Notes under the pieces: generated by a model
The model's input: the letters and a program-made list of their open reading frames with translations, nothing else
Databases searched by the model: none
Told to the model about the DNA's origin: nothing
Made by a program: the position numbers and the translations under genes
Shown here: positions 15,855 through 23,908 of the stretch, in pieces
Numbering within the stretch: position 1 is the first letter of the stretch
How the letters are laid out: each line of letters starts with the position of its first letter
Assembly: GCA_025352785.1 (NCBI GenBank)
Contig: JANXSD010000115.1
Location: 1-33,757, forward strand
Direction: 5' to 3'
DNA: 33,757 bases
From: Bacteroidota bacterium
Lineage (GTDB): Bacteria; Bacteroidota; Bacteroidia; AKYH767-A; OLB10

Positions 15855-17375
15855 TTATTCTGTTAGCTGTGATTGATGTGATTTATTCTCTTTAAAAAAT
15901 ACTTCTGCATCTTTACATAATATAATAGCTTGCGACTTGAAAAATGGCGAACCTAAATCCTTCAACTTAGTTAACATATCTTTAAGAACATTGTCTTTCT
16001 TTTTTGATTTATTTTTTAGGAGTGTAATAAAGTATTTATCAAGGTAAAGATGATTGTTTTCAGGTTCTGATTTGCGGTAAGAATAGGCACGTTCAAAACA
16101 TCGCAACGCAGATTCCCACTCTTTCGAAATGAAATTTTTATATCCCCTCATCTCCAAAGTTAACACTGCATTATCATAACGGTGTTTTCCTAAATCTTCA
16201 ACAATACGAATGTGAATGTCAAATTCAGAAGGCGGATAATCAATAGGATTTTTTATATGTAATAGCGTAAACATCATGATTCGGTATTCACATACTTGAA
16301 TCCAGGTATTTTTTGCAACGAAACCTCTTCCTTGTGTTCGATGTACTTGATGTTCCGCTTCATTAAGATATCGAATAACTTGATCAGTATTAAAATGATC
16401 AGCGGCATTTAGCGCACGAATTAATCGAAAATAACCCCGTATATCATCAATACCTTGCTCACGCGAAAGGAGTTCTGCGTGTTGCAGCCACTCATTTCTT
16501 TTCTCAATGCTTGCATCTGGATGATGATGTGAAAGCGCAGTATAAAGTAAGATCGAACACTCAGGATTATACTGTATGATTTGCTCGAGATTAGCAGCAC
16601 TATAAATTAAATAGTTTTCTAAATTTCGTGAGGGTGTATTCATCAGTAATCCACAACGAATGATACGAATCAAAATCTCATGATGCGTAAATTTATTTGT
16701 TTCGAATGTGAGTAAAAGTCCTAACTCATCCCAAACTTGTTGAATACGATCATGAGCAACTTTGCCTTTTAAAAACTCCTGTTCAAGCCATGTAAGAATA
16801 AAGCCGCAACGTATTTGACGAGCGTGCAACTTTGTTTTTTCTTGAATGCGATCATACTTTTCAAGTAATAATTCAAGCTGCGAAGTAGCATACGTTTCTT
16901 CATAAAATTTATGATGATGACGATAAAAACTTAACAATAATTCTTGCGATTCCTGAAGATGAATTTTATCTTCAAATTGTTCAACATCATGTTGCATCGA
17001 ACTTGGCGGATGCATATTTACTTCATCTGATAAAGTGAGATAGTGATCAAAAAGTGCAGAATGATTAACTTGCTTTGCTTGAAGTTGAGCATACTCATCT
17101 GTTTTGATGATGCTTCCCAGTTCATGATCAATTTCAGCAATCATACGCTTAAAATCTGCGACCTTTACTCTTTTAAAACGCCCTTTTGAAATGGCCATCG
17201 GATCAAAACCTGCCGAAGTTCTATACATATCAAAAAGCGAAGCAATCAAATCAAATTTCTCAGGACTACTGTTTGCTGATAGATGCTTTAAGAGATATTC
17301 CAATACGATTTTGTCCTTCGGCAACTGTTTAAGGTTGGGAAGAATCGCTGTGGATGTTGTAGCAATATCGAGCAT
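15855..17375 (-). CDS. Hypothetical cytoplasmic all-helical (TPR-like) protein
   Basis: A 506-residue protein that I cannot assign to a named family. It has no signal peptide or membrane segment, and is almost entirely helical, rich in His, Gln, Tyr and Leu. Between about residues 230 and 450 it looks like degenerate TPR-type helix pairs (FRLIRALNAADHFNTDQVIRYLNEAEHQ; ESALRCFERAYSYRK), which suggests a scaffold or sensor. The first 100 residues carry a basic patch, KGRFKRVKVADFKRM. It is monocistronic, divergent from the amidohydrolase pair. The last 40 residues are polar and lysine-rich. Confidence 0.7.
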   Translation of the reverse strand: MLDIATTSTAILPNLKQLPKDKIVLEYLLKHLSANSSPEKFDLIASLFDMYRTSAGFDPMAISKGRFKRVKVADFKRMIAEIDHELGSIIKTDEYAQLQAKQVNHSALFDHYLTLSDEVNMHPPSSMQHDVEQFEDKIHLQESQELLLSFYRHHHKFYEETYATSQLELLLEKYDRIQEKTKLHARQIRCGFILTWLEQEFLKGKVAHDRIQQVWDELGLLLTFETNKFTHHEILIRIIRCGLLMNTPSRNLENYLIYSAANLEQIIQYNPECSILLYTALSHHHPDASIEKRNEWLQHAELLSREQGIDDIRGYFRLIRALNAADHFNTDQVIRYLNEAEHQVHRTQGRGFVAKNTWIQVCEYRIMMFTLLHIKNPIDYPPSEFDIHIRIVEDLGKHRYDNAVLTLEMRGYKNFISKEWESALRCFERAYSYRKSEPENNHLYLDKYFITLLKNKSKKKDNVLKDMLTKLKDLGSPFFKSQAIILCKDAEVFFKENKSHQSQLTE

Positions 17376-17480
17376 TTATAGAAGAGAAATTGGCTTTTTA
17401 AAGAATGTTAAATTGTGTTGCTAGATGCCAACGCCCTACGACCTAAAACTATTACCTTCGTCGCATCACTTGACCCACGT

Positions 17481-20400
17481 ATGAAAAAAATACTAACATT
17501 GTTATTCACGGTATTTATCACGGCTCACCACCTGCAGGCGCAGAGCACAATTCCCCGCTATGGCCTCTCTGATGAACGCGATATTTATTATGTTTTCACC
17601 CATGCCGATATCTGGCAAGATCCTAAAACGTTGCTTAAAAACGCGACGCTTGTCATTAAAAATGATAAAATTATCAGCATCGGAATCAACTTGGTCATCC
17701 CGAAAGGAGCCGTTGTTTATGACCTAAAAGGCAAAATGATTTATCCTTCTTTCATTGATGCGTTTTCCACTTACGGTTTGCCCGAAATCCGAAAAGAGCG
17801 TCCCGGAAATAGATCACCGCAGTATGATACTAGAACCAATGGCGCCTATAGTTGGAACCAAGCTCTAAAGCCTGAATTTGATGCGAGCCGTAATTTTAAT
17901 GCAGATGCAAAAAAAGCTGTGGAACTTCGTAAGCTAGGTTTCGGATTAACACTTTCATTACAAGATGATGGCATTGCTCGCGGAACTGCAGTAGTTGTTG
18001 CATTAGGCGAAGGAAAAGAAAACGAACTTCTCGTAAAAGATAAAGCTGCGGCAATTTATTCGTTTAACAAAGGAACATCTACACAAGACTATCCTGCTTC
18101 GTTAATGGGTTCGATAGCACTATTGCGACAAACTTATTGCGATGCAAAATGGTATCAGCAATCAAAAAATAAAAATATCGATATCTCACTTGAATCGTGG
18201 ATTTCTAATCAAGAACTCACACAAATTTTTGATGTGAATGATGTATGGAGTGGTTTGCGTGCAGATAAGATTGCAAAAGAATTCAATGTGAATTACGTGA
18301 TCAAAGGATCTGGTGATGAATACAAACGTATAGATGAAATTAAAAAGACAGGCGATGCTTATATTATACCTGTAAATTATCCGAAGACACTCGACGTAAG
18401 TAATCCTTATGATGCAATAGATATTAGTTTGGCAGAATTGAAACAATGGGAAGAAGCGCCTTCAAACGGAAGTGTATTGGAGAAAGCAGGAATTAAATTT
18501 GCATTTACCACTTATGGATTAAAAGACAAAAAGGATTTTCTAAAAAATATTCAGAAAGCAATTCTGTATGGATTAAGTAAAGAAGCAGCCTTATCTGCGT
18601 TAACACAAACTCCCGCATCCATATTAAAAATTAGTGATCGTGTTGGTAGTTTGAAACCAGGAATGCTTGCGTGTTTTTTTATCAGTAATAAAGATGTTTT
18701 CGATAAAGAAAATATTATACTTGAGCAATGGATTTTGGGTAAACGTTATGCTGATAAAGAATATGATTTAACTGATGTTCGAGGAAGATATAAGCTGAGT
18801 TTAGATACACTGAAAGGATGGGATATTAATATTTCTGGCGAAGCATTAACACCAGAATGGCAATTAATGCATGATAGCACAAAAGTAAAAGTGAATTTCG
18901 ATCGCGATGGACAACAATTTACATTGCGCTTTGAAGTAAAAAAGGGAGCAGGAAATTACAGATTGAATGGGGTGCTTGATGCGAATGATAAACTTACAAT
19001 TGCTGGTGATGGTCAAACACCAGATGGAAGATGGATTCAGTGGAAAGCGATTTATGCAACAGTTTTTACGGAGACAAAAAAGGATTCCCTTAAGAAAGAT
19101 ACTATTCCTGTAATAGGAAAAGTTTGGTATCCCGATATGGCTTATGGAAACACGGAATTGCCACAAGTAAAATCGGTACTGATAAAAAATAGTACCGTAT
19201 GGACGAATGAAAAAGAAGGCATCTTAACAAATACAGATGTGTTAATTAGTAAAGGAAAAATTCAACAAATTGGAAAAAATATTGATGCTAATACTTCAAA
19301 GATTGCTGGCTTAGAAATTATTGATGGAACTGGAATGCATTTAACAGCAGGAATTATTGATGAGCATTCGCATATTGCAATTGCTGGCGATGTAAATGAA
19401 GGAACGGCTGCTATTACATCTGAAGTTCGTATTGGCGATGTGATCGATCCAGAAGATGTAAATATTTATCGTCAGTTAGCGGGAGGAGTTACTACTTCAC
19501 ATTTGTTACATGGAAGTGCGAATCCAATTGGAGGACAAACGGCATTAATAAAATTACGTTGGGGGAAATCTGCAGAAGCAATGAAATTTGAAGGAGCAGA
19601 TCCATTTATAAAATTTGCTTTAGGAGAAAATGTGAAGCAATCGAACTGGGGAGATAATTTTTCAGTACGATATCCGCAAACGAGAATGGGTGTTGAGCAA
19701 ACCTATATTGATGCATTTACACGTGCACGCGAATACGATCAAAGCATTCAAAAATCATTGGCTGCAAAAGATAAGTCTACAACGGAAACTCCACGTAGAA
19801 ATTTACAAATGGAAGCGTTAGCAGAGATCTTGAATAAGAAAAGATTTATTACGTGTCATAGTTATCAGCAAGGTGAAATTAATATGTTGATGCATGTTGC
19901 GGATACCTTTGGTTTTAAAGTAAATACGTTCACACATATTTTAGAAGGATATAAAGTTGCTGATAAGATGAAAGCGCATGGTGCAGGCGGGTCTACATTT
20001 AGTGATTGGTGGGGTTATAAATATGAGGTGATGGAAGCGATACCTTACAATGGTGCCATCATGAATAGGATGGGAATAATTACTGCGTTTAATTCGGATG
20101 ACGCAGAGATGGCTCGAAGGTTAAATCAAGAGGCAGCGAAGGCTGTTAAATACGGTGGCGTGAGTGAAGAAGAAGCATTGAAATTCGTGACTTTAAATCC
20201 TGCAAAACTTTTACATATTGATAAACGTGTAGGAAGTATTGCTGTAGGTAAAGATGCTGATATTGTAATATGGAATGATAATCCGTTGTCGGTTTACGCA
20301 CATCCCATAAAAACTTTTGTTGATGGAATTTGCTATTATGATTTTACCAATGATCAGCAAAAACGTTTGCAAAATGAAAGCGAACGTCAAAGAATTATTA

Positions 20401-20504
20401 AAGCGATGATCAGTGCAAAAGAATATGGTGCTCCGGTTGACAAACCAAGTATGAAAATTCATGAATTGCAACATTGCAACAACAGAGAAGAATCTCCTTA
20501 CTAA
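17481..20504 (+). CDS. Exported two-domain amidohydrolase family protein
   Basis: A 1007-residue exported protein (signal peptide ending LQAQ, around residue 20) with two amidohydrolase-like halves joined by a beta-sheet segment (about 440-560). The C-terminal half has a complete binuclear-type metal site: HSH (629, 631), His793, His819 (THILE) and Asp873 (NSDD). The N-terminal half has the same fold cues (YDLKGKMIYPSFID, GSLKPGMLACFFIS) but no HxH or other ligand, so it is probably catalytically dead. The ATG at 17481 directly precedes the signal peptide; the frame opens earlier at 17415 without one. TACCTTCG at 17453-17460 resembles a -7 element. The substrate is unknown (cyclic amide or dipeptide hydrolysis are typical for the family). 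Confidence 0.87.
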   Translation: MKKILTLLFTVFITAHHLQAQSTIPRYGLSDERDIYYVFTHADIWQDPKTLLKNATLVIKNDKIISIGINLVIPKGAVVYDLKGKMIYPSFIDAFSTYGLPEIRKERPGNRSPQYDTRTNGAYSWNQALKPEFDASRNFNADAKKAVELRKLGFGLTLSLQDDGIARGTAVVVALGEGKENELLVKDKAAAIYSFNKGTSTQDYPASLMGSIALLRQTYCDAKWYQQSKNKNIDISLESWISNQELTQIFDVNDVWSGLRADKIAKEFNVNYVIKGSGDEYKRIDEIKKTGDAYIIPVNYPKTLDVSNPYDAIDISLAELKQWEEAPSNGSVLEKAGIKFAFTTYGLKDKKDFLKNIQKAILYGLSKEAALSALTQTPASILKISDRVGSLKPGMLACFFISNKDVFDKENIILEQWILGKRYADKEYDLTDVRGRYKLSLDTLKGWDINISGEALTPEWQLMHDSTKVKVNFDRDGQQFTLRFEVKKGAGNYRLNGVLDANDKLTIAGDGQTPDGRWIQWKAIYATVFTETKKDSLKKDTIPVIGKVWYPDMAYGNTELPQVKSVLIKNSTVWTNEKEGILTNTDVLISKGKIQQIGKNIDANTSKIAGLEIIDGTGMHLTAGIIDEHSHIAIAGDVNEGTAAITSEVRIGDVIDPEDVNIYRQLAGGVTTSHLLHGSANPIGGQTALIKLRWGKSAEAMKFEGADPFIKFALGENVKQSNWGDNFSVRYPQTRMGVEQTYIDAFTRAREYDQSIQKSLAAKDKSTTETPRRNLQMEALAEILNKKRFITCHSYQQGEINMLMHVADTFGFKVNTFTHILEGYKVADKMKAHGAGGSTFSDWWGYKYEVMEAIPYNGAIMNRMGIITAFNSDDAEMARRLNQEAAKAVKYGGVSEEEALKFVTLNPAKLLHIDKRVGSIAVGKDADIVIWNDNPLSVYAHPIKTFVDGICYYDFTNDQQKRLQNESERQRIIKAMISAKEYGAPVDKPSMKIHELQHCNNREESPY

Positions 20505-20511
20505 TTACGCT

Positions 20512-21804
20512 ATGAAAAAAAATATTTTATTTGCATTTACAATTTGTTGTTCTCTTCAAATTTTTGCACAAAATCCTATTCCTGCTGGGAAGGAATTGAA
20601 ACGTGTATTACTTTTTGGAGGAATGGCACATCTCGGAAATGGGAAAGTTATTGAGACAAGTGCGATCTCCCTGAAAGATGGTAAAATAGTTTTCGTGATG
20701 GACTCTCGAGGATTTAAACCTGCTCGTGATGCTTATGATACAATAATCGATTTAGCGGGTAAACATATTTATCCTGGATTTATTGCAATGGGAACTCAAA
20801 TTGGATTGAATGAAATTGAGTTGGTTCGTGCTACTAATGATTTTAATGAAACAGGGCAATTAAATCCAAGTGCAAGAGCCATCATCGCATACAATACTGA
20901 TTCAAAAGTTACACCGACCGTCAGAACCAACGGTATTCTTACAGCGCAAATAGCACCGCTAGGTGGATTGTTATCAGGAACCTCATCGGTTGTTTCACTG
21001 GATGCCTGGAATTGGGAAGATGCGGCATACAAAACGGACGAAGGCATCTGGATGAATTGGCCGTCGATGCGCATTGTTAGAGCTAGCTGGGCGGGAACTG
21101 AAGAAGAACAACAAATTCGTTTTGAGAAATCTATGAAGATGTTAACACAATTTTTTAGTGACGCAAAAGCGTATAATGATTTGGGAATGCCAGCGATTCA
21201 TAACCAACATTTCGAATCGATGAAAGCTTTATTTAATGGAACCAAAAAATTATATGTAAGAGTTAATTTAGCGCGAGATATAATTGCTGCTATTAATTTT
21301 TGCAAATTGAATAAAGTGCAAATGGTTTTGGTTGGAGGAGAAGATAGCTGGCGTGTTACAGATATTTTGAAAGCGAATAGTATTTCTGTAATTATCATGC
21401 GTACACAAGCGTTGCCACTGCGTGATGATGATGATGTATATGCATCGTATAAACTTCCTTCAGTACTTAAAAATGCTGGAATTGATTTCGCAATTACAGA
21501 TGATGGTTATTGGAAAATACGAAATTTACCTTTCGAAGCAGGTATGGCTTCTGGTTATGGATTATCGAAAGAAGAAGCACTTACTGCCATCACCTTATCG
21601 CCAGCAAAAATTTTAGGAATTGATAAAACTACAGGATCTTTAGAGTCAGGAAAAGATGCTACCTTAATTGTTTCTACTGGTGATGCATTAGATATGCGAA
21701 CCAATCAAATTGAATTGGCATATATCTTAGGAAAAGAAATTGATTTGCATAATATCCAACAGCAACTGTATCATAAGTACATGAAAAAATATGGATTTGA
21801 ATAA
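20512..21804 (+). CDS. Exported amidohydrolase-fold protein lacking metal ligands
   Basis: A 430-residue exported protein (signal peptide ending IFAQ) starting 7 bp after its partner gene, so co-transcribed. It aligns by eye with the degenerate N-terminal half of the partner: HIYPGFIAMGTQIGLNE where metal-binding relatives have GxxDxHxH, GYGLSKEEALTAITLSPAKILGI, and the terminal TGSLESGKDATLIVSTGD. No HxH, no metal Lys/His and no final metal Asp can be placed, so it is probably not a hydrolase. It may act as a structural or substrate-binding subunit for the active half of the partner (inference). The ATG at 20512 begins the signal peptide; an ATG at 20461 lies inside the upstream gene. Confidence 0.85.
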   Translation: MKKNILFAFTICCSLQIFAQNPIPAGKELKRVLLFGGMAHLGNGKVIETSAISLKDGKIVFVMDSRGFKPARDAYDTIIDLAGKHIYPGFIAMGTQIGLNEIELVRATNDFNETGQLNPSARAIIAYNTDSKVTPTVRTNGILTAQIAPLGGLLSGTSSVVSLDAWNWEDAAYKTDEGIWMNWPSMRIVRASWAGTEEEQQIRFEKSMKMLTQFFSDAKAYNDLGMPAIHNQHFESMKALFNGTKKLYVRVNLARDIIAAINFCKLNKVQMVLVGGEDSWRVTDILKANSISVIIMRTQALPLRDDDDVYASYKLPSVLKNAGIDFAITDDGYWKIRNLPFEAGMASGYGLSKEEALTAITLSPAKILGIDKTTGSLESGKDATLIVSTGDALDMRTNQIELAYILGKEIDLHNIQQQLYHKYMKKYGFE

Positions 21805-21810
21805 TGATAA

Positions 21811-21846
21811 AAAGAGCCCTGAAGTTATCGACCTTCAGGGCTCTTT
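21811..21846. terminator. Bidirectional terminator hairpin
   Basis: A perfect 14-bp stem, AAAGAGCCCTGAAG (21811-21824) with CTTCAGGGCTCTTT (21833-21846), loop of 8 nt, A-rich on the left and T-rich on the right. It can end both the amidohydrolase transcript and the opposing regulator operon. The opposing gene's last codons lie in the right arm and its stop in the loop. Confidence 0.9.
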
Positions 21847-22142
21847 TTCTTTGCAGCAGATGGTGGTAAATAATCCTGTAATGCTTTAACATAATTTTCA
21901 AAAGCTGTTAATCCTTTTGCAGTAATTTTACATGTTGTAAGTGGATAATTAGCACGAAAGGATTTTGTTACGGAAATATATTCAGCATCTGCCAACTTGT
22001 TAATTTGCACAGAAATATTTCCAGCAGTAGCTTGTGTTTTGTCTTTTAAGTAAGTAAATTCTGCCTCTTTTACAGAGGCTAAAAGGGAAATAATGGACAG
22101 TCGTAATTGCTGATGTAGCAATGGATCTAGATCTTTAAACAT
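21825..22142 (-). CDS. Winged-helix transcriptional regulator (HTH_34 type)
   Basis: A 105-residue DNA-binding protein like the winged-helix HTH_34 / MarR-like family: QLRLSIISLLASVKEAEFTYLKDKTQATAGNI contains the helix-turn-helix, followed by the wing (ISVTKSFRANYPLTTCKITAKG) and a dimerisation helix. It probably senses or represses the membrane protein and TPR genes above it, since it is the last gene of the same operon (44 bp after the membrane protein). Its C-terminal tail (KKKSPEGR) is encoded by the right arm of the terminator stem, and its stop lies in the loop. Confidence 0.85.
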   Translation of the reverse strand: MFKDLDPLLHQQLRLSIISLLASVKEAEFTYLKDKTQATAGNISVQINKLADAEYISVTKSFRANYPLTTCKITAKGLTAFENYVKALQDYLPPSAAKKKSPEGR

Positions 22143-22186
22143 GATAGCTCGCTTTCATAATGGTATAATTTAATTGAATGCATGTT

Positions 22187-22774
22187 TTAAATGTTCGCAA
22201 TATTCTTTTGTCGACGACCAAGTAAATAGCCAGGAATAATATATCCCAATAATACTGCTAATGCTAATATCAATAATTGTGTTTCGAAGGGATTGAAAAA
22301 AGCAACGATGGATAATATCCAATTTGTAATTCCGCCAAACATTAATGGTTTAAATTGCAATATTCCACCCATAATAAATAACATGATGGCATATAAAATC
22401 ATGATGATAGGATAAGTGTAAAGTTGTAATTTTCCCATAAAGCATAAAACGATAAACAATGAAATTACCATAGCGCCAACAACATATTTTACGAAATCAG
22501 AGATGTACGTTTTGACACGTTCTTTCTTTTCTTGTTTTCTGCCGTATAAAAATGCGATGACTGCTCCAATAGGCATCAACATCCAAGTGATAGCAGCGTT
22601 TTCATTTCCTTGCTTAAGCAAAATAAATTGCCCTAAGCTTGCCGCAAATACCAACCATCCCCATAATAGATAATGAAAACTATCATCTTCAAAATCTCTT
22701 TTTGCAGTATGTATCATTTGTTGAATCACACGAAGACTTTCTTCACTGCTCATTTCTTTTTCTGTATTTTCCAT
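22187..22774 (-). CDS. Multi-pass membrane protein, regulator-associated
   Basis: A 195-residue inner-membrane protein with a soluble N-terminal helix (about 30 residues, acidic) and about five membrane segments, among them WGWLVFAASLGQFILL, TWMLMPIGAVIAFLYG and LLILALAVLLGYIIPGYLLG. No enzyme motif is visible. Pairs of this kind of membrane protein and a winged-helix regulator are common in Bacteroidota, so it may act as sensor or effector for it (inference). The gene lies 21 bp after the TPR protein and 44 bp before the regulator. Confidence 0.78.
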   Translation of the reverse strand: MENTEKEMSSEESLRVIQQMIHTAKRDFEDDSFHYLLWGWLVFAASLGQFILLKQGNENAAITWMLMPIGAVIAFLYGRKQEKKERVKTYISDFVKYVVGAMVISLFIVLCFMGKLQLYTYPIIMILYAIMLFIMGGILQFKPLMFGGITNWILSIVAFFNPFETQLLILALAVLLGYIIPGYLLGRRQKNIANI

Positions 22775-22795
22775 TTTATAAATGTGATTTTAAGA

Positions 22796-23449
22796 TTATA
22801 AGGATTTACATTTTTCTAGTAACATTTTAGCACGTGACTCTCCCCAATGAGGCCAATTAATATCTTCCGATTTGGAAGTTTTATATTTTGCAATAGCTGT
22901 TGCTAAAAATGCTTGTGATTTCTTTTTACCACCACCATATTGTTCAGGAATATACATCGCTGATTCTCCCATTTCAAGATAGGCCCGTGGATTTTCTGGA
23001 TTTAAATCGTTTCCTTGCTTCACTAATTGTGATGATTCTTGTCCCATTTCCATTCCTCGTTTCGGATCGACAGAAATTTTCATTGCCGTTATCATTCCTT
23101 TCAATACATATATTTCAGATTCCTTTGGTTTCGCACTATCTGATTTTTCCGCATAAGCCATTGCTCTATCTAAATAATTGTCGCGTTCTTTCATATCTGT
23201 AATTCTCATTGCATAAATTGCATGTGAAAATGCTGCATGATATTGTACTAACCAGTTTGTTTCATTTCCAACAGCAAGTTTTGCAAATTGATCACTAATG
23301 GTTTTCCATGATGCAGGTGATTCAGCAGTATCCATCATTACAACATAATGATTTAGATCTTTGGCACTTATTGATTTTTGTGCTTCACATGATGATGCGC
23401 TGTAAATCATTAACCAAGTAATCGAGATGAGTAATAATAAGTTCTTCAT
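22796..23449 (-). CDS. Exported TPR-like protein
   Basis: A 217-residue exported protein: signal peptide of about 23 residues (LISITWLMIYSASSCEAQ), possibly a lipoprotein via SSC. The mature part is made of tetratricopeptide-like helix pairs (YLDRAMAYAEKSDSAKPKESEIYVLKGMI; GNDLNPENPRAYLEMGESAMYIPEQYGGG), ending with a short lysine-rich helix. The start is the ATG at 23449 preceding the signal; the frame is open to 23599 but that part overlaps the promoter and operators. It is the first gene of the three-gene operon with the membrane protein and regulator. The function is unknown. Confidence 0.78.
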   Translation of the reverse strand: MKNLLLLISITWLMIYSASSCEAQKSISAKDLNHYVVMMDTAESPASWKTISDQFAKLAVGNETNWLVQYHAAFSHAIYAMRITDMKERDNYLDRAMAYAEKSDSAKPKESEIYVLKGMITAMKISVDPKRGMEMGQESSQLVKQGNDLNPENPRAYLEMGESAMYIPEQYGGGKKKSQAFLATAIAKYKTSKSEDINWPHWGESRAKMLLEKCKSL

Positions 23450-23474
23450 TTTAGTATGTTTTATAAATACATTA

Positions 23475-23482
23475 CAAATGTA
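23475..23482 (-). promoter_or_regulatory. -7 promoter element of the TPR/regulator operon
   Basis: On the minus strand the sequence is TACATTTG, an exact TAnnTTTG match, 25 bp above the ATG at 23449. The operator palindrome begins 3 bp upstream. No TTG is at the usual -33 distance. Confidence 0.5.
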
Positions 23483-23485
23483 GAC

Positions 23486-23504
23486 TAGTTTACAATATAA
23501 ACTA
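23486..23504. promoter_or_regulatory. Operator candidate TAGTTTA-type palindrome
   Basis: TAGTTTACA, A, TATAAACTA: left and right arms match as inverted repeats in 8 of 9 positions. It occupies the spacer upstream of the -7 element, where a bound protein would block RNA polymerase. The encoded winged-helix regulator at 21825-22142 is the natural candidate. Confidence 0.5.
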
Positions 23505-23829
23505 TAATTAATTGCAAAATAAACTATAAGTAGTTGAAAAACAGTTAATAAACTTTTTTGTGATATAATAAAACTAAAGAATTCGGAGGGTTTCGTCATT
23601 CGGGTAAAATCATTTTTTGGTTCGAAAAGGAAGAAATCGGATGCTTTTGAAGTTAATTAGTTGATGAACCCGATTGTTTTAGTTAAGAGTTGAACATTCA
23701 GTAGTAAAAAATAATATAGACGATCAAAAATAGTTTATGATAAAATGCAATGAAATTTTATTTCTAACAGCTTGCAACTTTTAAGTATATGATTGCACTT
23801 ACTTATTGATGACTTATAATGGATTAAAA

Positions 23830-23849
23830 TAGTTTGCAAATAGAAACTA
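23830..23849. promoter_or_regulatory. Second operator-like palindrome
   Basis: TAGTTT (23830-23835) and AAACTA (23844-23849), separated by 8 bp, repeat the arms of the 23486-23504 palindrome (7-bp separation). It sits 59 bp before the SBBP-repeat gene and could put that gene under the same regulator. Confidence 0.38.
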
Positions 23850-23908
23850 ATCATGTTATCAATTATTAAATTGATCAAATCAACTATTCACTATTAATTG
23901 AAAGGATT

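Larger units (their letters stand above)
23450..23908. other. Divergent intergenic region with repeated TAGTTTA sites
   Basis: About 460 bp of AT-rich sequence without a gene. It holds the operon promoter for the TPR-membrane-regulator genes (23475-23482), a 19-bp palindrome beside it (23486-23504), a second AACTA/TAGTT inverted repeat (23522-23535), a lone TAGTTTAT at 23731-23738, and a further palindrome at 23830-23849. No RNA gene was recognised. Confidence 0.6.

Noticed and set aside
21422-21440. GATGATGATGATG microsatellite
   Set aside because: Encodes an acidic Asp run inside the coding frame; too short to suggest phase variation.
17481-21804. The two amidohydrolase genes as one gene split by frameshift
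   Set aside because: Each has its own signal peptide and the second aligns with the first half of the other, not as its continuation.
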